DNA from: Candidatus Electryonea clarkiae
GTDB taxonomy: Bacteria; Electryoneota; Electryoneia; Electryoneales; Electryoneaceae
NCBI GenBank assembly: GCA_030765455.1
Contig: JAVCCM010000029.1
Span: 1 to 59,642, forward strand
DNA length: 59,642 nt
Reading direction: 5' to 3'
Made by a program: the position numbers and the translations under genes. The notes under the pieces are model-generated. The model was not told where the DNA came from, searched no databases, and saw only the letters and a program-made list of their open reading frames with translations. Every line of letters begins with the position of its first letter. Position 1 is the first letter of the stretch. Shown here piece by piece: positions 25,844 to 34,137 of this stretch.

Positions 25844-26413
25844 ATGAGAATAATTAAAGTATTAATCAAGCTATACTTTATCTTGATTATCATCCTGACT
25901 CTTGCCGGATGCAAGAAAAATAATGAAAATGAAATCGATAAACCCAAACAATCAACAGAAGATTCTGCTTCTGAAACATTAACAACATTGGAATTAATCC
26001 CGGTTACCTCTGATGAATTATTTACTATTATTACTCAAACAAATTCTAAAGCGGTAATACTAAACATCTGGGCAACCTGGTGCCAGCCATGCAGGGAGGA
26101 ATTCCCTGACTTGCTTCAAGTTTATGATAAATATAAAGATCAGGGATTAAATCTGCTATTAGTTTCAGCAGATTTTCAGTCCAATAAGGCTGAGGCAATG
26201 GAGTTTTTGTCGTCTCAGGGTGTTACCTTCCAAAGTTACCTGAAGAACGAAAATGACCAGAAATTCATTGATGCTTTACATCCCTCATGGTCAGGTGCTC
26301 TTCCAGCGACTTTTACTTTCGATTCAGAGGGGAAACTTATTAATTTCCATGAAGGAAAAACATCCAAAGAAAAGTTCGAGCAGATGGTAAGGGAAGCTTT
26401 GAGTTATAATTAA
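25844..26413 (+). CDS. TlpA-like thioredoxin-fold lipoprotein
   Basis: 189-residue predicted periplasmic lipoprotein: hydrophobic signal ending at lipobox Cys23, a charged Ser/Thr-rich linker, then a thioredoxin fold with redox pair C80-Q-P-C83 in 'NIWATWCQPCREEFPDL', a following 'LNLLLVSADF' strand, and the cis-proline region 'SGALPATFTFDSEGKLI'. TlpA/ResA-type proteins reduce disulfides in envelope proteins, for example during cytochrome c maturation. It is 32 nt upstream of a second thioredoxin-fold lipoprotein, so the two are probably co-expressed. Confidence 0.9.
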   Translation: MRIIKVLIKLYFILIIILTLAGCKKNNENEIDKPKQSTEDSASETLTTLELIPVTSDELFTIITQTNSKAVILNIWATWCQPCREEFPDLLQVYDKYKDQGLNLLLVSADFQSNKAEAMEFLSSQGVTFQSYLKNENDQKFIDALHPSWSGALPATFTFDSEGKLINFHEGKTSKEKFEQMVREALSYN

Positions 26414-26445
26414 GCTTTTATATTATTTACAGGAGATTAGTTTAC

Positions 26446-27108
26446 ATGTTACGAAATATTTTTTGCTACAGCCTGATTTTAGCAGTCAGTATATCATTCA
26501 GCGGTTGTGGGAAAGCGGAAAAAAAGCCTGAAATATCTGAGAAGAAAAAGGAAGAATACACGCTAGAGAATAAATTATTGCTGGGTAGTTTTATCCCGTT
26601 CTCAGATGTTAAAATGAAAAACGTTGACAATTCATGGGTCTCCATCGATGATATCAGGGGTAAAAAAGGTACCCTGGTAATGATTACCTGCAACCATTGT
26701 CCTTATGTCAAAGCATGGAATGAGAGAATGGTGGATATTGGGAATACCTATTCCAAAAAGGATATCGGTGTGATTTTCATTAATTCGAATGATCCTGAAA
26801 AATATGAAGCGGATAATTTTGAGGGTAATATCCTCGCGGCAAAAACATTGAAGTTTGAATTTCCTTATGTGGTCGATGCTACCTCAGAGATCGCACTTTC
26901 CTTCCGTGGTTCCTCAACACCTGAAGCTTTTCTCTTCGACTCTAACGGAAAACTTGTATATCACGGAGCTGTTGACGATAACTCTGAAGATGCTTCAAAA
27001 GTCACGGAGAACTATCTAAGGGATGCATTGGAAGCAGTATTAAATGGCGAGGAGATTAAAAACAAAGAGACAAAAGCCATCGGTTGCAGCATCAAGATTC
27101 GTACTTGA
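26446..27108 (+). CDS. Redoxin-family thioredoxin-like lipoprotein (CNHCPYV type)
   Basis: 220-residue predicted lipoprotein with lipobox Cys21 and a Lys/Glu-rich linker. The thioredoxin-like domain has C82-N-H-C85 in 'MITCNHCPYVKAW', a hallmark of a redoxin (AhpC/TSA-like) subgroup of thiol-disulfide proteins, then 'GVIFINSNDPEKY', 'FPYVVDATSEIALSF', and 'STPEAFLFDSNGKLVYHGAVDD'. A C-terminal extra cysteine ('AIGCSIKI') is common in this subgroup. Function is thiol redox chemistry in the envelope; substrate unknown. A hairpin terminator follows. Confidence 0.88.
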   Translation: MLRNIFCYSLILAVSISFSGCGKAEKKPEISEKKKEEYTLENKLLLGSFIPFSDVKMKNVDNSWVSIDDIRGKKGTLVMITCNHCPYVKAWNERMVDIGNTYSKKDIGVIFINSNDPEKYEADNFEGNILAAKTLKFEFPYVVDATSEIALSFRGSSTPEAFLFDSNGKLVYHGAVDDNSEDASKVTENYLRDALEAVLNGEEIKNKETKAIGCSIKIRT

Positions 27109-27179
27109 CGAAAACATATAATTCTTTGAATATAGCCTGATCATTGATTTATAATGATGTATGCCTTTAGAAATTGAGT

Positions 27180-27208
27180 CTGCCTTGCTTTTTACGTGAG
27201 GCAGTTTT
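27180..27208 (+). terminator. Rho-independent-like terminator
   Basis: CTGCCT, a 13-nt loop, AGGCAG, then TTTTAATT. It sits between the convergent redoxin gene (plus) and nitrilase gene (minus), oriented for the plus strand. Confidence 0.6.
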
Positions 27209-27210
27209 AA

Positions 27211-28023
27211 TTAAAGATTGACAAGACCGCTATATAAATCTACCCTGCGTCCCTCGAGCAGGTGATTGTGTTCTGTCAGAAATTTGTCGTCAGCTCTCGA
27301 TAAATCCACCTCGATTATGGCGAGATGTTCTTCATCATCAGGTGCCTGGGCAAGTATGTTGCCTTTCGGATCGAGAACCTGGCTCGCTCCGGTAAAAGTA
27401 AGACTTCTTCCCGCACGATCTTCTGTACCAATCCTGTTTGCAGTAATAGTAAATACTCCATTCTCAACGCTTCGGGCAAACATAGCTTTCTGGCAGAACT
27501 GGAGAACGAGGTTTGATGGATGTGCAATAATCTGTGCTCCGGCAAGTGTAAGAAGACGAGCAATTTCAGGATAAACCCAGTCGAAACAGATCATCAACCC
27601 GATTTTCCCTGCCGGAGTAGAAATAACCGGAGGTGGTGCATCACCGGCATCGAAGATAAGAGTTTCCCTGGAAAAGAGGTGTGTTTTCCTATAATTGTAT
27701 TTTTTACCGTCAGGAGTAACAAGCATACATGAATTATACACTTTTTCGCCGGAAACTTCAGGGTATCCAATGATAAGTGAAATACTATATTCTTCTGCCA
27801 GTTCAATCAACGCCAGCGAGGTAGGTCCACCGTCGAATGGTTCGGCAAGAGATATCAATTCCTCCCGATCACGAAAGTCATAGCCACTCACACCAAGTTC
27901 AGCAAATACCAGCAAATCGGCGTTTCCACCATCTTTAACCATCTTCTGTACTTTAGCCAGATTCGCTACTCGATTTCCGAATTCAGGGCAGAACTGTGCG
28001 TATCCTATTTTTACTCTATTCAT
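27211..28023 (-). CDS. Carbon-nitrogen hydrolase (nitrilase superfamily)
   Basis: 270-residue cytosolic amidase or nitrilase-like enzyme. The catalytic Glu-Lys-Cys triad is readable: Glu in 'LLVFAELGVSGYDF', Lys in 'YRKTHLFSRE', Cys in 'KIGLMICFDWVYPE'. Other blocks: 'VKIGYAQFCPEFG' at the N terminus and 'FTITANRIGTEDRAGRSLTFTGASQV' towards the end. Homologues hydrolyse amides such as N-carbamoyl compounds, omega-amides or deaminated glutathione. The 120-bp gap to the upstream aminotransferase on the same strand is filled by repeats, so an operon with it is possible; an aminotransferase with an omega-amidase-like enzyme would make sense, but this is inference. Confidence 0.88.
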   Translation of the reverse strand: MNRVKIGYAQFCPEFGNRVANLAKVQKMVKDGGNADLLVFAELGVSGYDFRDREELISLAEPFDGGPTSLALIELAEEYSISLIIGYPEVSGEKVYNSCMLVTPDGKKYNYRKTHLFSRETLIFDAGDAPPPVISTPAGKIGLMICFDWVYPEIARLLTLAGAQIIAHPSNLVLQFCQKAMFARSVENGVFTITANRIGTEDRAGRSLTFTGASQVLDPKGNILAQAPDDEEHLAIIEVDLSRADDKFLTEHNHLLEGRRVDLYSGLVNL

Positions 28024-28060
28024 GATGATCCCGATTTTCTTTAGTTCAATAATGATTTTG

Positions 28061-28093
28061 TTTCACGCAAAGTCGCAAAGGAGCAAAGAACTC
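28061..28093. repeat. CGCAAAG dispersed repeat
   Basis: TTTCACGCAAAGTCGCAAAG continuing GAGCAAAGAAC: same family as the copies at 29486-29521, 22605-22700 and 453-506. Confidence 0.65.
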
Positions 28094-28107
28094 AAAAAAT
28101 AATTTCT

Positions 28108-28140
28108 AATTCATAATTCTTAATTCTTAATTCTTAATTG
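28108..28140. repeat. AATTAAG heptamer repeat, copy B
   Basis: On the minus strand three AATTAAG heptamers and then AATTATG begin 5 nt after the aminotransferase stop codon. See copies A (15376) and C (51137). Confidence 0.7.
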
Positions 28141-28144
28141 ATTT

Positions 28145-29317
28145 TCAAATCCGGTTCACACGTCTTGCAGCTTCAGCAATTCTTTCAGGTTTTTCTGCGA
28201 CAAAGCAGAATCTTGCCCATCCTTCACAATGTTTCCCAAAGGCTTCACCTAATGACATCACCACTCCGGCTTTAAACATGCTTTCCAGCTTATCATCTGC
28301 ACTTAATCCGTCCCAGCGTTCCCTCAGATCAAGAAATAGATAAAAAGAGCCTTCAGGTCTAAGGTATGGGACATCCAAATTTGCAATTGTTGCAGCCAGA
28401 CACTCCTGGTATGAATTTCTTAACCTTTTTATAATTTCCTCATGCCGCTCAATTCCACGAATCCACTGTACCTGGGCGAGGCGGTTCGGTTCATAACCTG
28501 AACCCACATTCACAGGATTTAATGATGCAATAACTCCCTTTGGCGCTGCATTACATCCAAGCCTGAGTCCCGCGGCAGCATAACTTTTCGACATTGTGAA
28601 AACCGATACAGTTCGTTCAAACATACCTGGCAGGGATGCAATACTGATATAGGGTTCATCCACCCAGACAAAATCTTCATAAGCCTCATCCGAAAGAACC
28701 CAAAGATCGTGCTCCTTTGCAAATTCAGCTATCTGTTCGAGATGACCCTTACGCAATAAAACCCCTGATGGATTATTGGGATTGTTGAAATAAATTCCCG
28801 CAGTTTTGTCTGTAAGGTATGGTTCACAGAGTGCTTCAAAATCAAACTGATCAGGTTGTTCAGGCAGATTGTCAAATATTGGAACCTCTACAAGTTCAAC
28901 ACCCGCTGATGATGCTACAACTTTAAGTATAACCCAATAGGGAGCGAGAGTAAGAATTTCAGCGCCCGGTTCAAAAAGTTTTCTCATGGCAGTAAAAAGT
29001 CCGCCCGAACCTCCATAAGTGATCTGTACCTCTTCAGGACCAGAAATCGGAATGTTATTTCTTTCAATAATTTTGGCTGCAAGTCGATTTCTTAACTCAG
29101 GTTCTCCCTGTGTGTCCCCGTAACGTGAGAGTCGCTTGTTCCACGGTTCAGATTCCAGGGGAATAAATAATTCTTCCGGCAAATCGAACCATGTGTCGCC
29201 AACATGTAAAGGAATAATGGGATCCTGATCACCGGATCTTGCATCAATCTCTTCCTGGATGCGGTTGAAAATTGTTGGCTTGAAATTATTGTCTTTTAAC
29301 TCGGATGGTAATGGCAT
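28145..29317 (-). CDS. Pyridoxal-phosphate-dependent aminotransferase, class I/II
   Basis: 390-residue fold-type I aminotransferase. Recognisable elements: 'PLHVGDTWFDLPEE' near the N terminus, 'ITYGGSGGLFTAMRKLF' (cofactor phosphate loop region), 'AGIYFNNPNNPSGVLL' with the conserved Asn-Pro, 'WVLSDEAYEDF' with the Asp that pairs the pyridine nitrogen, 'FTMSKSYAAAGLRLGCN' with the Schiff-base Lys, and a C-terminal Arg ('GWARFCFV') that binds substrate carboxylate. Substrate not predictable; aspartate, aromatic or kynurenine-type activities are all possible. Confidence 0.9.
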   Translation of the reverse strand: MPLPSELKDNNFKPTIFNRIQEEIDARSGDQDPIIPLHVGDTWFDLPEELFIPLESEPWNKRLSRYGDTQGEPELRNRLAAKIIERNNIPISGPEEVQITYGGSGGLFTAMRKLFEPGAEILTLAPYWVILKVVASSAGVELVEVPIFDNLPEQPDQFDFEALCEPYLTDKTAGIYFNNPNNPSGVLLRKGHLEQIAEFAKEHDLWVLSDEAYEDFVWVDEPYISIASLPGMFERTVSVFTMSKSYAAAGLRLGCNAAPKGVIASLNPVNVGSGYEPNRLAQVQWIRGIERHEEIIKRLRNSYQECLAATIANLDVPYLRPEGSFYLFLDLRERWDGLSADDKLESMFKAGVVMSLGEAFGKHCEGWARFCFVAEKPERIAEAARRVNRI

Positions 29318-29485
29318 GACTATAACTCTTTCATAGTGTTCGGTTGTTTATGCTGCTTTCTGTTAAGCTCAGGAATATATAAAATATTTTGAGTAAAAAG
29401 AACTTTTAAAGTCATATATTCTTTTTTTGAACAGGAAAATCACCGGTTATTAAACCAAGGGTGAATAAGAAACGTAAAATCTTGA

Positions 29486-29521
29486 TTCACGCAAAGTCAC
29501 AAAGGGGCAAAGGACGCAAAG
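29486..29521. repeat. CGCAAAG dispersed repeat upstream of queC
   Basis: TTCACGCAAAGTCACAAAGG continuing GGCAAAGGACGCAAAG. It falls inside a possible N-terminal extension of queC, which argues against the upstream start. Confidence 0.65.
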
Positions 29522-29535
29522 TCATTAAAGGAAAA

Positions 29536-30237
29536 ATGAGAAGAAAAGCTGTCATATTGTTGAGTGGTGGAATTGATTCCAGTACGACTCTGTTTATTGC
29601 TCGTGATCTGGGATTTGAATTGTATGCATTAACGATCCAATATGGTCAACGTCATCTATTAGAACTGGAATCAGCTACTAAAGTGGCGAAACAAGCAGGT
29701 GTGGCAGAACACAAAACTATTGAAGTAGATCTTCGATCATTCGGAGGCTCTGCATTAACCGGTGAAGTAGATGTTCCCAAAAAAAGCGGAACATTAAGAA
29801 CAGAAGGTGATATTCCTGTTACCTACGTTCCCGCTCGAAATACTGTTTTCCTGTCATTGGCTTTGAGCTGGGCGGAAGCATTGCAGGCTCGTCATATTTT
29901 CATTGGAGCTAATGTTATTGATTATTCCGGTTATCCCGATTGCAGACCGGAATTTATAAAATCATTTGAGAAATTGGCGAATGTGGCGACAAAAGCCGGT
30001 GTGGAAGGGTACAGGTTCAGTATTCAAGCTCCGTTGATAGAAAAATCAAAATCGGAAATTATCAAGCTCGGTAAAGCGCTCGGTCTCGATTTCAGTCTCA
30101 CACACAGTTGTTACGATCCTGAGAAGGATGGGAAAGCCTGTGGTATTTGTGCAAGCTGCCTGATAAGGTTGAAAGGATTTGAGGAAGCCGGATTTGTTGA
30201 TCCTATTTCGTATATGGAAAGCAAGGAAGGATTCTAA
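29536..30237 (+). CDS. queC: 7-cyano-7-deazaguanine (preQ0) synthase
   Basis: Converts 7-carboxy-7-deazaguanine, ammonia and ATP to preQ0 for queuosine tRNA modification. About 233 residues from the ATG at 29536, which has AAAGGA upstream; a longer frame from 29461 would translate a dispersed repeat and is unlikely. Motifs: PP-loop 'VILLSGGIDSSTTLF', 'TIQYGQRHLLE', 'YVPARNTVFLSLAL', 'GANVIDYSGYPDCRPEFI', and the zinc site 'SCYDPEKDGKACGICASCLIR' with four cysteines. Immediately followed, 4 nt on, by a transporter gene that may import queuosine precursors. Other que genes are not in the window. Confidence 0.94.
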   Translation: MRRKAVILLSGGIDSSTTLFIARDLGFELYALTIQYGQRHLLELESATKVAKQAGVAEHKTIEVDLRSFGGSALTGEVDVPKKSGTLRTEGDIPVTYVPARNTVFLSLALSWAEALQARHIFIGANVIDYSGYPDCRPEFIKSFEKLANVATKAGVEGYRFSIQAPLIEKSKSEIIKLGKALGLDFSLTHSCYDPEKDGKACGICASCLIRLKGFEEAGFVDPISYMESKEGF

Positions 30238-30241
30238 GACC

Positions 30242-30754
30242 ATGCTCTTCAGTTTGATCTACATATTATTGATAATAGCCGCAAACATACTCGCGAGTTT
30301 GTGGATTATTCCTTTACCTTTTGGTCTTGCTGTGCCCGCGGGAGTTATATGTTTTGCACCCATATTTACTCTGCGTGATCGGATTCAGATTGATCGTGGC
30401 GCCAAATGGATATATAGCTTGATCCTTATCGCGGCATTACTAAGCTGGCTGACTGGTTTAGCAAGTGGTTCATCACTATTGAGTAAAATATCCATAGCCG
30501 GACTAATCGCATTCGTTTTATCGGAATCATTAGATACCATTATTTTCACACTTATCCGCCGGTCTTTTGTTATACGTGCGTTAGCTTCCAACCTGGTTTC
30601 GGCAGGATTGGATTCTGCATTATTTATCTGGATCGCTTTTGGATGGAATACCGGAACTGTAATTGGTTTATGGTTGGTCAAAATTATCATTGCCGCACTG
30701 GTTATTCCCATACTCAAACCAAAGAGCGAAAAAATTAAAATTCCAGTAGTTTAA
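30242..30754 (+). CDS. VUT/YhhQ-type membrane protein, possible queuosine-precursor transporter
   Basis: About 170 residues from the ATG 4 nt after queC. Five or six hydrophobic helices are visible ('LIYILLIIAANILASLWII', 'FGLAVPAGVICFAPIFTL', 'WIYSLILIAALLSWLTGL', 'SIAGLIAFVLSESLDTIIFTLIRR', 'SNLVSAGLDSALFIWIAFGW', 'LWLVKIIIAALVIPIL'). The 'SESLDTIIFTLIRR' and 'SNLVSAGLDSALFI' blocks match the VUT family, of which E. coli YhhQ imports preQ0/preQ1. Tight linkage to queC supports a role in deazapurine salvage. It is slightly shorter than typical family members. Confidence 0.8.
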   Translation: MLFSLIYILLIIAANILASLWIIPLPFGLAVPAGVICFAPIFTLRDRIQIDRGAKWIYSLILIAALLSWLTGLASGSSLLSKISIAGLIAFVLSESLDTIIFTLIRRSFVIRALASNLVSAGLDSALFIWIAFGWNTGTVIGLWLVKIIIAALVIPILKPKSEKIKIPVV

Positions 30755-30820
30755 AATGAGAAAGCATCAAAACGGTTGATTCTTCATCCAATTCTTAAAA
30801 CTTAAATAGAGGAGTAGAAG

Positions 30821-31030
30821 ATGATGAAGAATATGGGTTCTTTAGATAAATGGAGCAGACTGATCATGGGAATTGGTATAATTGCCGCAGGAGTTTATTT
30901 TAAAAGCTTTTGGGGTTTGGTTGGTATTCTGCCGCTCATGACGTCTTTAGTAAATAGATGCCCTGCGTATATGCCTTTTGGACTATCTACATGCAAAGTT
31001 GAATCGAAAGAGACAGAACAACCTGTATAG
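30821..31030 (+). CDS. DUF2892 (YgaP-type transmembrane domain) protein
   Basis: 69-residue membrane protein with 'MKNMGSLDKWSRLIMGIGII', 'YFKSFWGLVGILPLMTSLVNRCP' and a conserved Cys-rich end ('RCPAYMPFGLSTC'). This matches DUF2892, the two-helix membrane module found alone or fused to rhodanese (YgaP). The role is unclear; links to sulfur or redox chemistry come from the fusions. AGAGGAG lies just upstream of the start. A second member is encoded at 56668-56886 next to thioredoxin. Confidence 0.85.
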   Translation: MMKNMGSLDKWSRLIMGIGIIAAGVYFKSFWGLVGILPLMTSLVNRCPAYMPFGLSTCKVESKETEQPV

Positions 31031-31100
31031 AGTCCGTTCCGTAATAATTCTTGTAACTATGTAGTTCTCAAAAGTAAAGTTCGTTTGATTTTTAGTGTGC

Positions 31101-31122
31101 CCCGGACAGCTCGATGTCCGGG
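31101..31122. repeat. CCCGGACA hairpin
   Basis: CCCGGACA, loop GCTCGA, TGTCCGGG: a perfect 8-bp stem. It resembles the CCCGACAGC palindromes but has a different loop. It lies 70 bp past the DUF2892 stop and lacks a T-tract. Confidence 0.6.
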
Positions 31123-31188
31123 AAATGCTAACCGATCCTAAAACGATCATTATTATCAAGAACTACTGTAGGTAGAAGATTTGATTTG

Positions 31189-31250
31189 TAGGGGCAGCGT
31201 ATATGCGTCCACCGGCTGAGTTTAAAGCGGGCGCATATATGCTGCCCCTA
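31189..31250. repeat. 19-bp inverted repeat (GGGGCAGC type)
   Basis: Arms TAGGGGCAGCGTATATGCG (31189-31207) and its complement (31232-31250) match at 18 of 19 positions and are separated by 24 bp. A half-copy (GTAGGGGCAGGATTTAT) appears near 57075. Confidence 0.85.
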
Positions 31251-31394
31251 CTAATGTTTAAAAAGTTAACCACTCCCAATCATTCATTCAAGCTCTCAAA
31301 CTCTTACACTTCTTTACTTACAATTCTATGGAACAAACCCGGATTAATGAAGTAATTATATCAGGAGCCGATGACAATCGAAGGAGAAAATCTG

Positions 31395-32105
31395 ATGTCA
31401 ACGAAAAAACCATCCAAAGCCTTTTCTAAAATTCTTTCTTTTTTTCGTGAAGTAATTTCTATTATTGCAATTGTTACAATTATTCAAGTCGGCCTGGTTC
31501 AGGCTTATCATGTTCCGACCGGTTCTATGGAGGGAACCATTCTACCGGGTGATTTCTTACTTGTGGAAAAAGTTTCGCTTGGACCGCGTACTCCGGACTG
31601 GATTGGGATTCCATGGACAAGTATTGGATTTGAGGTTCCGGCATTGAAACTTCCCGGTCTGAGAAAAGTCAGGCAGGATGATATTGTTGTCGTTCGCACA
31701 CCGGTTGACAGGAGAGTACCGTATGTTAAAAGGGTGATCGCTACAGGTGGCCAGGTAGTGAAAATTCGAGATAAGATATTATATGTAGATGGTACAAAAT
31801 TTCAGGGATCAACCTGTGAACAGCATATTGATCCATTAACATATTCTGTGGGAACATTTACTCCCGGTGTTCATCCAATGCTGGGAAACCGTGACAATTG
31901 GGGACCTTATCGTGTTCCTGATGGCAATGTGTTTCTGATGGGTGACAATCGCGATAACTCAGAGGACAGTCGTTTTTGGGGACCTGTCCCGGAAAAAAAC
32001 GTCATCGGGAACGCACGAATTGTAACATTTTCGTGGAATAACAGCGAAAACGTTCCCCTGTTGAAACGTGTGAGATTATTGAGATCAGGGACAATCCTCA
32101 ATTAA
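31395..32105 (+). CDS. lepB: Signal peptidase I
   Basis: Membrane-anchored serine protease that removes signal peptides from exported proteins. About 236 residues from the ATG at 31395 (AGGAG 8 nt upstream); another ATG at 31371 also has GGAG before it. One N-terminal helix ('VISIIAIVTIIQVGLVQAY') is followed by box B with the catalytic Ser in 'VPTGSMEGTILPGDFLLVEK', the catalytic Lys in 'PYVKRVIATGGQ', and box E 'GNVFLMGDNRDNSEDSRFWG'. A full-length, apparently functional enzyme. Needed for the many exported proteins in this window, though no gene linkage is implied. Confidence 0.95.
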   Translation: MSTKKPSKAFSKILSFFREVISIIAIVTIIQVGLVQAYHVPTGSMEGTILPGDFLLVEKVSLGPRTPDWIGIPWTSIGFEVPALKLPGLRKVRQDDIVVVRTPVDRRVPYVKRVIATGGQVVKIRDKILYVDGTKFQGSTCEQHIDPLTYSVGTFTPGVHPMLGNRDNWGPYRVPDGNVFLMGDNRDNSEDSRFWGPVPEKNVIGNARIVTFSWNNSENVPLLKRVRLLRSGTILN

Positions 32106-32171
32106 AAGAATAGTATGACAACATTCATTTAACTGGTTTAAAGAATTCACTTTGAATACTCTTAAACATTG

Positions 32172-32260
32172 GTCATTCTGAACGTAGTGAAGAATCTCAA
32201 AAATTTAAATATTAATCTTAACCACGATTGACAGAGATTCTTCACTACGTTCAGAATGAC
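32172..32260. repeat. Perfect 27-bp inverted repeat (CATTCTGAACG type)
   Basis: Left arm 32172-32198 and right arm 32234-32260 are exact reverse complements around a 35-bp AT-rich centre. A diverged single arm lies near 52468-52500 ('CGCCATTCTGGGCGAAG'). MITE-like, non-coding. Confidence 0.9.
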
Positions 32261-32351
32261 GAGTGAGTAATGCACCTACCTCTCATCAACTTTCATCTTC
32301 TGAATTATTTTTGTATTCTCAGGTATCTGGATATCAAACTGGGAGACAATC

Positions 32352-33254
32352 GTGAGAATTCGAAGGTTATTAGCCGTTACATTTATTTTCGTTGCACTTT
32401 TCATATGTATTCATTCTTTCACAGGATGCAAGAACTCAAAAGAAGTGGAAGCGAAAACACCACCTACCTCCGGTGAATTCAACCTTGGTGACGTGGGATT
32501 CAAGACTCCTGAATCTGTTCTCTATGATGCTGAGGCTGATGTTTACCTTGTTTCAAATATTAATGGTTCAGCTCTTGAAGAAGACGGAAACGGTTTTATT
32601 TCCCGAATCCAACCCGGAGGGAAACTCCTTGATCTAAAATGGATAGACGGTTCAGCAGAAGATGTTACGTTGAATGCGCCCAAAGGTATGGCAATAACCG
32701 GGGATCAGTTATACGTCGGCGATATCACTGTGGTTAGGATATTTGACCGTGAAACCGGAAAACCAATGGGTGATATTCCTATCCCAAATGGGACGTTTGT
32801 AAATGATGTCACTGCCGCTCCCCACGGTGGAGTCTTTGTGACGGACACTCAAACAAATTCTATCTTCCATCTAAATCCAGCAGGAGGAGTCAACGAGGTT
32901 ATCAGTGATGAAAAACTTAACAATCCCAATGGACTGACCGCAACGAAAGATGGATTATTCATGGTTCCTTTTGGCGGTAACCAGGTTTTTAGAATTGGTG
33001 AGAATGGTGAGGTTGTAGTCAAAGCGGAAGCGCCAAGCGGTGGTCTGGACGGATTGGAGCTTGCGAACGATGGCAGGCTGCTGTTTTCAAGCTGGGAAGG
33101 TTCGGCTGTTTACTCTTTCGGCACTGATGGTGCGGTCTCAACATTGTTCGATAGCCTTTCTGCACCAGCCGATATCGGTTATGATAGCAAACGAAACCTG
33201 GTGCTGATCCCATTGTTCAAAGATGATAAGGTTGTAGCAAAAGATGCTGGGTAA
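32352..33254 (+). CDS. SMP-30/gluconolactonase-like beta-propeller lipoprotein
   Basis: 300-residue predicted lipoprotein starting at GTG with GGGAG upstream. Lipobox Cys26 follows a hydrophobic signal. The remainder is a six-bladed propeller with recurrent blocks: 'FKTPESVLYDAEADVYLVSNI', 'NAPKGMAITGDQLYVGDI', 'GTFVNDVTAAPHGGVFVTDT', 'LNNPNGLTATKDGLFMV', 'GGLDGLELANDGRLLFSSWEG', 'SAPADIGYDSKRNLVLIPLF'. Related to SMP-30/strictosidine-synthase-like proteins, which hydrolyse lactones using metal, or to non-catalytic NHL-type propellers. Periplasmic location and unknown substrate. Confidence 0.85.
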   Translation: MRIRRLLAVTFIFVALFICIHSFTGCKNSKEVEAKTPPTSGEFNLGDVGFKTPESVLYDAEADVYLVSNINGSALEEDGNGFISRIQPGGKLLDLKWIDGSAEDVTLNAPKGMAITGDQLYVGDITVVRIFDRETGKPMGDIPIPNGTFVNDVTAAPHGGVFVTDTQTNSIFHLNPAGGVNEVISDEKLNNPNGLTATKDGLFMVPFGGNQVFRIGENGEVVVKAEAPSGGLDGLELANDGRLLFSSWEGSAVYSFGTDGAVSTLFDSLSAPADIGYDSKRNLVLIPLFKDDKVVAKDAG

Positions 33255-33337
33255 CATATTGCAGCTTGAAGACCAAAAACTGTAAACATTATATATAATT
33301 TAATCAGATGCATTTTCACAGGAAGAAATTACTTGAA

Positions 33338-34081
33338 ATGAGAATTGTTGGCAGAAAACCTGTACTTGAAGCATTGCTTTCTGATCAATCAATACAAAGA
33401 ATATTGATAGCAGATACCGCTCGAGGTGAGGTTATCCATGATATCATCTCGGCAGCAAAAAAACGTCAAATTCGAATTGATCGAATTTCGAGTGGCAGAG
33501 TAAATAAAGAATTGGGTGCATCCAGACATCAGGGCGTTGGAGCAGAATTGTCGCCGGTAACATTCTTCTCGATATCAGATATTGATACAAACAGTGTTCC
33601 AGTCCGGCATGGTGTACTAATTGCGCTGGATCATATCACGGATCCATATCATCTTGGTGCGATTGCAAGAGTAGCGCTTGGAGCAGGATGTGACGGAATT
33701 ATCCTACCCGACCGTCGTTCCGCGCCAATATCCGAAGTAGCGGTAAAAGCTTCTGCCGGGGCATTACTTAGAATTCCGATCATCAGGGTTTCAAGCCTGA
33801 CAAATGCACTGCGTCTTATCAGAGATGAGGATTGGTGGATATCCGGTGCATCCGCAGACGGAACCGCTAAGTTGTGGGAGTATAAATGGTCGAAAAAAAG
33901 TGTTCTCGTGTTCGGTAGTGAGGGTAAGGGAATATCCAGGGGAGTTGCTGGAATCTGCGATGATCTTATCAGTCTGCCATTGATGAATTCTCTCGAATCT
34001 CTATCGGTTTCTACTGCGGTCGCAGTGTTTCTTTTTGAGAACTTGAGATGCCGTAATGAAACTGAAAAACAAAACAGTTGA
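33338..34081 (+). CDS. rlmB: 23S rRNA 2'-O-ribose methyltransferase of the RlmB/TrmH (SpoU) family
   Basis: About 247 residues from the ATG at 33338 ('MRIVGRKPVLEALLSD' is the usual RlmB beginning); an ATG 30 nt upstream is possible. An N-terminal substrate-binding domain (about 1-75) precedes the SPOUT knot: 'GVLIALDHITDPYHLGAIARVALGAG' (motif 1), 'VLVFGSEGKGISRGVAGICD' (motif 2), 'LISLPLMNSLESLSVSTAVAVFLFE' (motif 3). RlmB methylates G2251 of 23S rRNA; the exact target here could instead be another 23S or tRNA site. Confidence 0.9.
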   Translation: MRIVGRKPVLEALLSDQSIQRILIADTARGEVIHDIISAAKKRQIRIDRISSGRVNKELGASRHQGVGAELSPVTFFSISDIDTNSVPVRHGVLIALDHITDPYHLGAIARVALGAGCDGIILPDRRSAPISEVAVKASAGALLRIPIIRVSSLTNALRLIRDEDWWISGASADGTAKLWEYKWSKKSVLVFGSEGKGISRGVAGICDDLISLPLMNSLESLSVSTAVAVFLFENLRCRNETEKQNS

Positions 34082-34137
34082 CAACAATTTATTCAAAGTG
34101 TACATTTGTAAGTTTTTAGGCGGAGGACTGACATCAG

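Larger units (their letters stand above)
31031..31370. other. Spacer with two palindromic repeats
   Basis: About 340 bp ahead of the signal peptidase gene. It contains the GC-rich hairpin at 31101-31122 and the inverted repeat at 31189-31250. Otherwise AT-rich with no gene. Confidence 0.5.

Noticed and set aside
29461..29535. Longer N terminus for QueC starting at 29461
   Set aside because: The extension translates the dispersed CGCAAAG repeat and is not part of the QueC family; the ATG at 29536 has a ribosome-binding site.
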